Shown here: one piece after another, positions 33,847-44,699 of the stretch | Layout: each line of letters opens with the position of its first letter | How positions within the stretch are numbered: the stretch's first letter is position 1 | Assembly (NCBI GenBank): GCA_029204225.1 | Contig: CM055092.1 | Span: 27,202,320-27,266,319, forward strand | Length of the DNA: 64,000 bases | Direction of reading: 5' to 3' | From: Diphasiastrum complanatum | Taxonomy: Eukaryota > Streptophyta > Lycopodiopsida > Lycopodiales > Lycopodiaceae | The notes under the pieces: generated by a model | What the model was told of the DNA's origin: nothing | What the model saw: the letters and a program-made list of their open reading frames with translations, nothing else | Database searches by the model: none | Made by a program: the position numbers and the translations under genes

Positions 33847-35117
33847 TTAACTGCTGGTTGCTATGGTGCTCATGTGGTTGTCGGGAAGATCCTGTGATTC
33901 ATAACTAATGTGACGGGAAGGTAGGATCTTAATTGGTTGCTTTGGACAGTGTTTGAAACTGTGTTTTCTGATACAGTCGGGACACTCAGCATGGTACTGG
34001 GTCTTAACTGGACAATCAACCATGAAGTGGCCAGTTTCACCACAGATGAAACATCTGGTGTGCAATGGCCCTTGTATAACGGCATGGCCATCTTGTATGG
34101 CTAATGGGTCTGGACTTTCAGATGGATATACATGATAAGGCAAGGCATTTCCAGACTGTGATGGTTGTTCTTCATATTGTTGAATTGTATGTGCTTGGAT
34201 AGGTCGATATGAAGGACAAGCATCAATAGGATGTGTAGCCCTGCAGTGTGGACACCATATTGTTTTTCGTCTATAAGGTACATGTGCAGGGTTTGGCTAA
34301 CTAGGCATACTACTTTGGATAGACTTCAAGGTAGTTTGAAACTCATTGGTGAGTTTCTCCATCTATAGCTGATGTTGCTTATTAAGCAACTCCAACTGGG
34401 ATTTCCAAAGCTGATCTCGGGTGTCCTCGATCAGCTTCGACTCATGGATAGGAGCACGTGGTGCTCGCCTTTCCCTGGATTCGTCAACATCTGATCCCTC
34501 GTCTTCTTTGTTGATGGCATCAGACATAGCTAATTTGAAGCTTATATATTCGTCATTTGATTTACGACTAAGAACCAGATGATGAGCATCTGTTCGGAGG
34601 ACTGTTCTTGTACTTGACTTTTGAGGCATTTGAATCGCTCGATATAGTCTCGTACGCACTCATTCTTTGCCATCTTGATGTTACTCAATTTGACAAAAGG
34701 GCTTTTGATCAAGCGAAAGGGCTTAAAACGCTTGACAAATGACTCTTTTAGAATTGACCAGTTTGTTTTATCTTCACGATCAAGGTTGAAAAACCAATCA
34801 CGTGGTTTAGCGATCATGGTCATTGAAAACAGTTGGACCATAGCATCGAGAGATGTTTCGCCATACACATCACATGCATTCTCAAAGATTTGCAAAAATC
34901 TTTGAGGGTCCGAGCTACCGTCAAACTTGGGTAGATCGAGCTTGGGTGTACGTCTCTCAAGATGAGCATTGTGGGTAGCATAAGGTCTAGTAGTGTTGGA
35001 TCTGGCCTGTGAGGGCTCAGCACCATAAAAATGGGGTGGTGCGTGTGAGGACTCGGCTCTATCCGCTTCTAGTCCCTCGAATGGGTTTGTGGATGGCTCT
35101 TGGAGTTCGGACCTCAT
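33847..35117 (-). pseudogene. Ty3/gypsy Gag (element Gyp-D)
   Basis: The capsid part at 35117-34542 has PKLDLPKFDGSSDPQRFLQI and VQLFSMTMIAKPRDWFFNL, then FVKRFKPFRLIKSPFVKL and VRDYIERF, the classic Retrotrans_gag block. An acidic linker with a Met/Lys-rich helix is at about 34659-34363. The nucleocapsid at 34260-33990 has CPHCRATHPIDAC and the intact knuckle CFICGETGHFMVDC, and a second cysteine cluster CPDCIRKHSFKHC follows. The frames overlap with shifts near 34540 and 34300. No pol was found downstream. Confidence 0.85.
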
Positions 35118-35249
35118 TCGGTAGAACCTATGATGTCTGATCTGTTCCGTTGTAGGGGACCTTACCGTGTATTAATCATTGTCTGGAATTTGAGAATCTG
35201 TATGTTGGTCCATTGGGTACTGGTGTTCTTGAAAAAAAAAAAATTGGTT

Positions 35250-36720
35250 TTCTATTTTTGCGGTCCCTACGGTTTACGGTGGGGTGCGAGTGATTGCGAT
35301 CTAATGCGGTTGACGTTAGTTGTGGTTTGTTACATTCATCTGCTGTTTATTGCGGTTGCGGTAGATTGTGGTTGATTAGGGAGGGATACTGACTGGTGCA
35401 GTCAGTGGCGGTGTCAGCGGTTGATTACGATTGTAGCGGACGAGTGTGGTTGTAGCGGACAATTGCGGCTGGAGCGTGTCTGTTTGTGGTGGGTTTGTTG
35501 TGGTCTGTGGTTCAAAGACGGATTTGGTGGGAGTGTAGTCGTAATGGGGAAAGTGTGGGCTGTGACGATGCAAAGTGGATGCGATGAGATGCAAGCTAAG
35601 TATAGTTCAGTGTGGGCGAGGGCGGTTGAAATGCAGGCGCTATGGTTCACTGGCAGATGGAGGTGGAAAGTGGTTTGTTGCGGTTGAGAGAGAGTGAGGT
35701 CTATCGGGGAGGAATACAGTGTTTCGGGTTTGTGGTGGGAATGTAGTTGTTGATGATTGCAAGCGGTGGGATATGATTGAAAGCTGTGGTGGATGGCGGT
35801 TGCTACGATGGACGAGGGGAATGCGATGGGTGCAAAGTAATGCAATGGTAGGGCAAGGTGATCATTCCAAGGCAGATACATTTGAATGCGGTGTCCATGT
35901 GTTGCAGTGAAGGTGGCCAATGGTAGTCATAGTGCGGATGAATGCGGTCTGTATGCGGCTGCGACGAGCGAATGCGGTTGGGTGGAGAGCTGTTGTGATG
36001 GTATGTGATGGACTGCTATGGTGGTGAAGTTAGATGGTGGGAGGGCGGCTGTTGCGATGTAGTGTGGAAGGTGGTTTGTTTGCGAGTGTATGCGGGTTTG
36101 GTGATGGAGTGAGGTTGCAACGGTGGAATGCGGGTATTGCGCTATGTGGATGCTTGTGGTGTTTGCGATTTGTGGAGGTTACGATGGAATGGGGATGAAG
36201 GGCGATGTCGTAAGGTGGAAGGTGACTGTTTGCGATGGTAGCAATTAGTGTGATGAAACGTGAAAGTGACTATGGAATACGGTCGTGGCTGTTGGGGATG
36301 GTAGGTGGTCGATTGCGGGAGGATGCGGCTGTGACGGGCGAGTGTAGAGGAATGTGAGACGATTGTTCCAGGTCAAATTGTGGTGGAACACGACCGAAGG
36401 CGGTGTGGTGCTGTTGCGATGAGAGGCGGGCAGGTCGAAGGTGGGTTGTGTGTGGAGAAATGCGAATATTTGCGACTACGGAAGCCGGTCTTGATGGGTG
36501 AATGTGGCTGGTTACGTCTATGGACGAATGGGTGTTGGTTGCGGTTCCATGCGGAGGTAGTGAGGTGAGTTATGTGTGGTGGGTTATGGTGGATGTGGTA
36601 ATGACGATAGACGGGGAGCGTTTGTGGCGCTTGCTATGGCTCAAGGCGATTGTTACAGCTGGATGCAGTCGTTACGGCCCAATGCATATGCAGGCTCGTG
36701 TAGTTGTTCTCATGTATTCA
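35250..36720. repeat. G/T-rich degenerate repeat tract
   Basis: The plus strand is made of irregular 'tgcggttg', 'tgcgatgg' and 'gtggttg' words with very little C. The frames on either strand are low complexity. It lies immediately upstream, in gag sense, of the Gyp-D gag and may be its LTR or leader. Confidence 0.55.
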
Positions 36721-36865
36721 TTATAGCGTTGCAGATAGATAGATAGATTGTCAGAGAAATTGTCGATGCAAGCTGTGAATTTGACGTACATCGTGCTCGT
36801 CAGTCCGGATCGTTGTTGGAAAGGTCTATCGTCTAGCGTGGATCTAGGCTGGTTGAAGCAGGCCG

Positions 36866-37290
36866 TCGGTTGAGATCTGACGGAATGGCCGTCGATTGAA
36901 ATCAAACATATAGGTGTCGGTTGAGATTTGATATTGTCCGTCGGTTGAGATTTGACAGTGTCCAGAGGTCGAGATCTGATACTATCCATCGGTTGAGATT
37001 TGACAATGGCCATCGGTCGAGATCTGATACTATCCATCGGTTGAGATTTGACAGTGGTCGTCGGTCGAGATCTGATACTATCCGTCAGTTGAGATTTAAC
37101 TGAAGGCCGTTGGTCGAGATGTCACAGGGCACCGTCGGTCAAGATTTGATAGCAGACCGTCAGTTGAGATCGGACTGTGGCTTCCAGTTGAGATGTCACA
37201 GAGCTCTGTCAGTTGAGATCGGAGAGATGGGCTCTGGTTCCGGTTGAGATATGAAGGATTGGCTCGGGCTCCGGTTGAGATTTGAAGCGT
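36866..37290. repeat. 24-bp minisatellite, block 1
   Basis: Tandem units of about 24 bp alternate between 'tcggttgagatttgacagtg' and 'tcggtcgagatctgatacta' types, giving a 48-bp higher order in the best-preserved part (36940-37090). Because 24 is a multiple of 3, both strands carry 8-residue repeats (plus RSDTIHRL/RFDSGRRS, minus SIRSRPMD/TVKSQPTD). I consider these frames a by-product. Confidence 0.8.
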
Positions 37291-37759
37291 GATAGGAGTG
37301 AAGGTGTGTGAAGGGCTGTCTTGGAGGAAGACATAAGGACGGCCAAATGTGGTTTGATGGAATGGAATGTGGTCGCAACGGCCCAGAGCGGTCATGATGG
37401 TTCAAGGTGAATTGCGGGTGAAAACGGGGTGACCGTTCAAGGGCGAGTTGTGGTGAATTGCGGTTTCTACGGTGAATGAGTGGGATGCGGCTGTTGCGGT
37501 GGGAATACAATCAGCTACGGTGGTAATGTGGTTGCGACGACGGAATTCAGCCAGGACAATGGAATGCGGGTGTTTTGGTGTTAATGCGGTAGGGTAGATG
37601 GAGATGGTTGCGGAGGTGGGCTGTTTGTTCGTTTGCGGTTGAATTGGATGGTTGTAATGTGGTGTTGTGGGATTGTAGCTGTTGCGATGGTATGCGATTG
37701 GTGGAAGGGGGTGTTGTCAGGTGCGGTTGTGAGGAACTCCTTCTGTTTGTCCAAAACGG

Positions 37760-38090
37760 ATAGAATTATCGGTTGAGATTGGAAGCGGATCCCGTCGATT
37801 GAAATCTGAGTGACTTCCGTTGGTTGAGATCTGACTGATGGACGTCGGTCGAGGTTCTAGAAAAAGACTTCGGTCGAGATTTCAGCGTTGGGCTCTGGTT
37901 GAGATTTGATGCAGTGCATCGGTAGAGATCTGACAGATTGGCTCCGGTTGAGATGGGAGGTAGTGCATTGGTTGAGATCTTACAAATTGGCTCCGGTTGA
38001 GATGGGAGGCGGTGTGTGTTGGTTGAGATTTAATAGCGCACTCAAGTTGAGATTTAGGCTGGGCTATGGTTGAGATCTGAAGCGTGAGAA
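37760..38090. repeat. 24-bp minisatellite, block 2
   Basis: More diverged 'ggttgagat(c/t)tga' units continue after an unrelated G-rich gap of about 470 bp. Spacing varies from 24 to 30 bp. Confidence 0.65.
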
Positions 38091-38599
38091 AACTGGAGGA
38101 GCGGGAGCTTGGATATAAGGGAATCCAGGTCTGTGAGTGTGTTTGTGAACAACGGATTGGCGATTCTAACAGCTTGTGGATGTGGGATTTATACATTTAT
38201 TTTGTCAAAAAATAATTTGGGTGTTCATTTTGTCCCATTTTGTTCCATGTTTGATGATGTTTCAATTAGATCTCATGGTTTTTTTTTTTTTTTGTTTCAC
38301 TTCAATTTGGCAAATTGGAATTTGGGAGGCATCACTAGATCATTGCGAATTTTAGCTCTGCCATGATTGAATATATTGTTTTCTAGTTGCTTGCAACTTG
38401 TTCGTGTTTCATTTCTATTTTCATTTGGAGTTGTAGGTTTGTTGCCTTTACTCACAATTTCATAAAACTCTAGTGCATATTTTACGTTTTGAAAATATCG
38501 TGACCAGGTTGTGTGCTGTGCTATTTTCAATCAAGCTTTGCTAGTGTTCTCTTGCACGTTGTCTGTAGATCCTCATTGGCAAGACATGAAGATCCTCAT

Positions 38600-39126
38600 T
38601 TTTCATGCAGTCACCATGTGTGCATTCGTGCTAGCTTCATTCACGCTGACTTCCACTTTGAAACAATTTGATATTGTTTGGTTGTCTAAATCAAATCTAC
38701 TCCATAACTCCTCATGGATGAGATGGAAGAGGAAGAAGGTGGGTCTTCTTGGTGTATAACGCGCGAGAGTCGACAATAGAGGAACTGGAGGGTTCGTCCT
38801 TCTTGTCTCTTCCTGTAAAGACATCGTAATGACTCATGATAGAGTCAGCTTTGGGTGTGTGGTGATCATCATCACCCAGTTATCATAGAAGGTGCTCAAG
38901 ATGTCCTAGACTTTCTTGGAGGTCTGAGCTTCAGACACATAGCCGATTTGTGTGTCTGATATGTTGAGGATGATCAACGCTAAGGCCTTGCCATCCTTTA
39001 GCTTCCGTTGGGAGATTGCAACGTCGTTTGCTTTGGGTTTTGCACCTGTGACAACATCATACAAATATTCCTCAGCCAATAGCATAATTTTCATCTTCAA
39101 AAAGCAATGGTTGACTGATTCCCTCG
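38600..39126 (-). pseudogene. Copia Gag N-terminus (element Cop-E)
   Basis: The minus frame has NHCFLKMKIMLLAEEYLYDVV, then QRKLKDGKALALIILNISD and VSEAQTSKKV, matching the start of copia gag with its W/LKxKMxxxL and D.AL..I...I.D blocks. It joins the L1 LTR copy at 39127 directly, without LTR end or primer site. A deletion therefore removed the leader. Downstream frames are broken. Confidence 0.7.
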
Positions 39127-39927
39127 ATGCGTGCACTACTACAATAGTAGGCGAAGACAATTGCGTTTATGCGGAAGCAAAAGAGAAGATAGTCAGACAA
39201 AGCAATAAGAGAGTCAGACAGATAGCGAAAAGCATGCAACATTGACAAAATTTGAACGCAAAACCAAGATAGTAATTGATTCAGATTAATGTATAGAAAT
39301 ACAAGTCAGATGATGTTGGTGAGCACAAGACAATAGTGGACGTAACCGTGTGCTCAAAAAACTAACTACGATCTATAATAGCTATGAGCTTATTCTGACA
39401 ATCAGTCTGAAAGAAAGAATCAATGCTTGAAAGCATCTATTGTGTCTATCTCTGCTAACCTGTATCGGTGTCTATGAGCACTCGAGCGTATATGAAATCA
39501 GCCGATCTAGTATGGTTGTAATCTTCTTGCTTATTGATTGATTGATTATACCGATCAACTATATACAATTCACAATTGTCCAAATGTATGTACAAGAAAG
39601 TGGCATGGAGCCGTTGCGCCCTTTAGAGTAGATCATGGCTACTGATGTCATTGTCCAAGTAGCTGCACAGTATAGGAAGGCTTCGAATGTGTTACTATCG
39701 ATAGTCAATAAGGTTGGGATAGTTGTTGGAGTCGACAAGTCGGACTCTCATGATAGTTCGGCCTGTCTGATAACTCGGCCAACTTCGACAAGTCAGACTG
39801 CCACTCTCTTGCGTATCTTCGATAATAGAGTATTTTTGCAAACACTGCGACAATGCATGTAAAGCTATAGCAATATGAATGGCTAGATTAACATGGGATT
39901 TAGGAGAGTAGAGGAATAGATCCAACA
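39127..39927 (-). mobile_element. L1 LTR, copy 2
   Basis: Minus-strand start TGTTGGATCTATTCC at 39927. It matches copy 1 (38-1068) from that end to the 'gtagtgcacgca' block, with internal gaps. The 3' end and primer site are lost at the gag junction. Confidence 0.8.
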
Positions 39928-40396
39928 CAAGGCACTAGTTTTTATTTGAATTTGCACTCCTTTGCAACCAAATTTGCATCCTTTCTTCACAAATTGGAAG
40001 ATCTTCAAAGATCTTGATCCATCATGAACAATCTCTCTTGGAAGTAGTGGGAAACACACTTTGAACCAATGAATGAAACATCTGCTAGCATAGCTCATGT
40101 CTAATCAGATTCTAAAAACAATCGATCCTCCTAGGTCAAATCATCACTCTATTTTTCATTTTCAACTAGAAAGTATCAATGGATAGGGCCTCAAAGAGAC
40201 GGGGATAGTTTTCAAAAAATAAGGGCAAAAAGTTGGGTCCCTTCAAAATAAAGATTTTTAATGAAGTTGAAATTTTTTAGCTAATTTGAGGGCCAGGACC
40301 CTCTTCATGCAATAAACTGAGCTTTTGTATATGTGTGTATGCACCTTTATGCCACACCACGTCCAAGCACAAATTGGCCATGAAGAACTTCACAAC

Positions 40397-40399
<3 letters not shown>

Positions 40400-40478
<79 letters not shown>
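40400..40478. repeat. (GA)n microsatellite, about 79 bp
   Basis: Uninterrupted AG dinucleotides. The Arg-Glu and Ser-Leu frames through it are artefacts. Confidence 0.95.
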
Positions 40479-40481
<3 letters not shown>

Positions 40482-40974
40482 TGCCCATGACTGGTCTCGG
40501 GTACCGTGTCCACGCTAGGGACTGGTAGACCAACAACCCATAAGTTAATTGTGACTATAAGGGAATTGGGGCCCTTATGTGTACATGGTCATGATTAATG
40601 GTTGTAGGCCTAAACACATGGTGGTGGAGTTGGTATGGGTCTATCAGTGAGTCATTAGGGAACTGGATGACGTGGCCCAGATAGGCTGCAGAGGTGTCCG
40701 ATGAGGTGTCACAGTGCACTACTAGTGGTGCATGGGCCTTGGAGGGTATAAGTATACCTATTGGGCTCTCACTAGTGTATGCTTAATAGCATGACCGGTG
40801 GCAGGATGCTGCTGGTGTAATGCCTCATTCCTCTCTGAGTGATTGATCCATAGCTTGGGGGCTAGATCCATTCGATCTAGGTTTGGTTGGGTTGGTTTGT
40901 CCACCATCAAGTTCCCTTGTATTGCTTGTGTTTGGCATGCTTAGAATAGGATCCTTGGATTGAGGACTTTATAT

Positions 40975-40986
40975 TGGTATCAGAGC
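40975..40986 (+). other. Primer-binding site-like sequence, initiator-Met tRNA
   Basis: TGGTATCAGAGC in plus orientation, preceded by ACTTTATAT rather than a canonical LTR end. Confidence 0.65.
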
Positions 40987-41882
40987 CAATTCTAAGCACG
41001 TTTTGCCATTGATTTGTGTTCAAGTGGAAATCTCAAATTGTGTGGGAGTTCTCCGTTGTCTGATTTGGAATCTCGACATTCTTTGAGAAGATTAGTGGAG
41101 CAAGTAACAAGTGGGGAAAATTCGAGTGCCTCTTCTCGAAAATCACTTTTTTGAGGTACAACCGGTTGGTGGTATGTGTACTACCGGGTATTGAATCGAT
41201 TTGGCTTTCAAGCACTTCAAATCTGTGGTTAGTGAAGTAAGGTTCGATTTTTTGGATCCACATATGTTACCGTTTGCTTCATTGGGCACACTTTTTTGTT
41301 AGCAATTGGATAAATATGAGTGAATGCTGGTTTTTACGGCTTTTTGTTCATTACACAATGATGTAGGTGGTTTTGTTGGCTGTCTTTTGCTTTTTAATGA
41401 GCCAATTTTGGCTTGAATCAGAGAAAAGCAGTAAAAGAGGCACAAAAAAGACTAATCACTGGTTGTGAGTGTGGTGGTTTCTTACAAGATTTGCACGGCG
41501 GTTTCTTGGTGATTCACAGGTTTATGCTGGATTTTTTGGCAAACTAACAGTGTTTGCAGGCTTATGTGAATCAGTAAAGCCATTTGTTATGGTATGAATT
41601 ACAAGAAAGCCTATCCTGTGGTGCAGGGAAGGGCAACTTGTAACTCTGTGGTCTGGAAAAATTTTGGCAGCATATACCCTGCAAAAAACAGCAGATGAAA
41701 TGCAAGAAATGCTTTAAGCATTAAAGAAAAACTAATTAAACTCTGGTTCTGGAAAAAGCCAGCAGTTTAGGCCTTCCAATCGCGCTCCTCATGCACCATT
41801 CTGTGCGCCCTCCTGTTGGTTTCCTGTTGGAAATGATTGCAAGAAAAACGAGGGAGGGATGGCGCGCTTGCAGTCCTCATCA

Positions 41883-41886
<4 letters not shown>

Positions 41887-41923
<37 letters not shown>
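41887..41923. repeat. (CT)n microsatellite, about 37 bp
   Basis: Uninterrupted CT run. Confidence 0.95.
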
Positions 41924-41925
<2 letters not shown>

Positions 41926-42199
41926 GCTACTGCTGTCGCGCACAGGCCCTGTCTTTTGGTTTCTTGTGCAACCGTGGAGGGAAATGCGTGGTGAGAGAAA
42001 GGGGGGGGGGGGGTTAGGTAAACTTGAGTTTACTTTCAGTTTTTTTTAGGTAGTTGCATGGCTGGAGGGGGTGCTTGATCGGCTAGTTTTGTAATGGTTT
42101 TTCGTTGTCATTTTCCTCCTTCCATGGGCTTTTTTGTAGTTATCTTGGGCTATGTTTTTTTGAATGCAGTTTTTAAGTAAAAGCTTCATAAGGTGTCTT

Positions 42200-42934
42200 A
42201 CCTTCCACGGATTTTGTAGGACACCGATATAGGATGTGCGTAGCTGTGCTACAAGCTTCTACCCAAAAGGTGTTTGGCAGACCCTTGCTTTTGAGCATCG
42301 CTCTGGCCATCTCAACAATAGATTTGTTCTTTTGTTCCGCAACTCCCTTTTGTTATGGTGAATAAGGTATTGTAGTCTGTCTCTTGATCCCTTGATCTTT
42401 GTAGAAATCAATAAATTATGTCGAAAAGTACTCACCACCTCCATCGAATCTCAAAGTCTTGATGCAACATCCTGTTTTCTTTTCAACTAATGCCTTGAGA
42501 TCCATGAACTTAGCAAAAGCATTTGATTTCTTGCTTATGAAATAAATCCAAATGCATTTGCTATAATCATCAATGAAGGTAATAAAGTAATAGTAGCCAC
42601 TAAGAGATCTAGTCTGAATAGGTCCACATAGATCACTGTGGACAAGGTCTAGGATGCCACTAGCTCTCCTTGCTCCACTTTTGGAAAATCTCTCTCTGTG
42701 TTGTTTTCCCAAAATGCAACCTTTACAGATTTTTCTTTCAAAAGAAATATCAGGCAATCCAATAACTAGATTACCTCTTTTGAGAATCTGTAAAATTTGA
42801 GCACTAATATGACCAAATCGTTGATGCCAAAGATCACTTTGACTATCAACAGTGCTTACCATAGCCTGAGCAAAAGACCTCGCATTCAATTTGTAGAGTC
42901 GATTCCCGTTGACTCTAGCTCCTGTAGCAATCAC
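42200..42934 (-). pseudogene. Copia integrase (element Cop-F)
   Basis: Contains the pre-integrase zinc domain LWHQRFGHISAQIL...CKGCILGKQH with an HHCC pattern. LVHSDLCGPIQTRSLSGYYY has the first Asp, then FITFIDDYSKCIWIYF and KTLRFDGGGEY the second Asp. After a frameshift at about 42416, QKGVAEQKNKSIVEMARAM has the Glu. This frame is well preserved: all core acidic residues are present, though split by the shift. RT is missing, and homology fades at about 42200. Confidence 0.9.
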
Positions 42935-43330
42935 TTTGTAGTGATTCTTGATGTCTTTGACAAGACATTTATCACTGTCAAACTCAACCTTGAGTTGTTA
43001 ATTAGCCATTGTCCCAACATATAGTAGATTGTTAGCTAAGCCAGGTACATATTGCACATTGGTTATCCGCTTTATCATCCCACTGGCTAACTTCACTGGT
43101 ACCACTCCAAATCCTTTAACAGATAGCAATTGGCCATCGGCTTGCCCAACTTCATCACCATTGTGAGTTTCCTTGAGTTCTAAAAACCACTCTTTCCTTG
43201 AAGTCATGTGCTTGGACGCACCATTATCAATGTACCAGGTATCCTTGGCTTCATCACTTGTCATTAATGTTGTAATGAACAAGTTTGAACTTTCACATAT
43301 ATCATCTTCATATTGATCATCATTGTATTG
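42935..43330 (-). pseudogene. Copia protease (Cop-F)
   Basis: The frame at 43282-42998 has TWYIDNGASKHMTSRKEW, SVKGFGVVPVKL and VQYVPGLANNLLYVG, a complete copia protease segment. The usual DSGA triplet is DNGA. A TAA at 42998 separates it from the integrase frame, whose first residues (KVEFDSDKCL) continue in the same reading. Confidence 0.85.
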
Positions 43331-43399
43331 ATGTTGATTAACATAGTTGTCTTCATAATAATCATCATTAAATTGATGTTGATCAGCATAATTTATGGC

Positions 43400-44260
43400 T
43401 TGCCATTTGCCTTTTCTTTGTTCTATTTCCTTTTGTTTCTTGAAGCATTCACGCTCCCAATGGCCAGGTTTGTTGCAGTACCTACAATTTCTAGGTTTAT
43501 TTTGCTTAGAATAGCCATGTCCTTGACCTCGGCCTTGATTTCAATTGCCTCAATTTGGGCCATCATTGGATTGTTCTTGAAATTGTTGGAACGATCCACG
43601 ATTTGAGTTTCCACCTCTTGATTGGTGTCTTCCATGACCAAATCTGCCACCACGTCCTCTGACTGCAAGAGCTTGATCAAATCCCCTGTTGCGATGACTC
43701 AAGTTCTCTTGACGTTGTTCTTCCTGCAAAAGCAATCCACCTAACTCTTCATAGGTTGGAAGATTTTCGCGTGTGGCTATACTTGTCACAAACATCTAAT
43801 GTGATTCACTCAAACATTTAATGTTCATTGCACGATCTCACGATCCCAAACTCGCTCTCCAATGGCGACTAATTGATCATGGATCTCCTTTACCTTCAAA
43901 AGGTGATCGACAATGGTTGCACCATCATCCATTGATAATGTGTGCAGCTTCGTCTTCAAGAATAGCACTCGAGATCTATTTGTGGTCTCAAACAATGCCT
44001 TCAACATATCCCATGCTTCTTTTGGTCCTTCTGAATTTGAAATGTAGGGAATCATTGGATCTCTAACTGATAAGTTGATGACATTTTGTGCTTTCTGTTT
44101 TCTCCTGTCAAATGCCCGCTGATCTTCTTCAATCACTGGCCTTGTCTCTTCACCTGTCACGATCTCCCATAGCTCCTTTTCCATCAAAACGTCTTCAGCT
44201 TGAATTTTCAAACTGCATAGTTGTCGGCTCCTTCCAATTTGCTTGACTTATTAAGGACAC
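43400..44260 (-). pseudogene. Copia Gag (Cop-F)
   Basis: The frame at 44211-43825 has MEKELWEIVTGEETRPV, DPMIPYISNSEGPKEAWDML and VDHLLKVKEIHDQLVAIGE, a UBN2-type gag core. After a break an Arg/Gly/Gln-rich stretch (RGRGGRFGHGRHQSRGG) and the intact zinc knuckle CRYCNKPGHWEREC near 43470 follow. The gag-protease order and spacing are typical. No LTR or primer site was found to its right. Confidence 0.85.
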
Positions 44261-44392
44261 TCTCGCTTAGAGTATGGTTTCAAATTATGGTGCCGAGTAG
44301 GTTTCATTTTCCAAGTATGTGAGAGATCCATCAAAAGCCTCGTCCCCTCTCCCATTTCACGTTAGCATGCACATTAATCCCTCCCACACATG

Positions 44393-44395
<3 letters not shown>

Positions 44396-44456
<61 letters not shown>
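44396..44456. repeat. (CT)n microsatellite, about 61 bp
   Basis: Uninterrupted CT run next to the tandem duplication. Confidence 0.95.
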
Positions 44457-44461
<5 letters not shown>

Positions 44462-44478
44462 CTTGAGCGAAACAATTA

Positions 44479-44680
44479 TTATAGAATTTTGCGTATAAGA
44501 AAGAATTTTTTAGATAAAAAAGTTTCAAACATGGCATTACGTAGGTGAAGGCCAAATGCCCTTCGGAACTTTCGTGCAATTACGTCTAGAATTTTGAGCA
44601 TAAGAAAGAATTTTTGAGATGAAAAAGTTTGAGACATGGCATTACGCAGATGAAGGCCCAATGCCCTCGGGCTCCCACCC
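44479..44680. repeat. Two ~110-bp tandem units
   Basis: Both units contain 'tagaattttg', 'ataagaaagaattttt' and 'catggcattacg' followed by 'gatgaaggcc(a/c)aatgcc' or a close variant. A 'gctagagatgctctaagg' motif follows at about 44730, a type of end seen in plant DNA transposons. It may be a non-autonomous transposon remnant. Confidence 0.65.
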
Positions 44681-44699
44681 TTGAGCAAGGACCCTTGAG

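Larger units (their letters stand above)
40479..42199. other. Unassigned; possible copia LTR to 40972
   Basis: A Met-tRNA primer site at 40975 suggests that the sequence before it is an LTR, but it does not end in CA and no start was found. After it come AT-rich non-coding sequence, a CT run and a G run at about 42001-42013. Confidence 0.35.

Noticed and set aside
35414-35920. 168-codon His/Ser/Thr-rich minus-strand ORF
   Set aside because: Composition follows the G/T-rich skew of the tract. No domain or start context supports it.
36672-37103. 8-residue repeat proteins in the minisatellite
   Set aside because: Equally open on both strands because the unit length is a multiple of three. This is better explained as a by-product of the tandem repeat.
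36866-37290. CRISPR-like array
   Set aside because: Units are contiguous without unique spacers, and the genome is plant nuclear in character.
40325-40528. Arg-Glu and Ser-Leu repeat ORFs across the (GA)n tract
   Set aside because: They are direct translations of a dinucleotide microsatellite. The same applies at 41791, 44331 and 51397.
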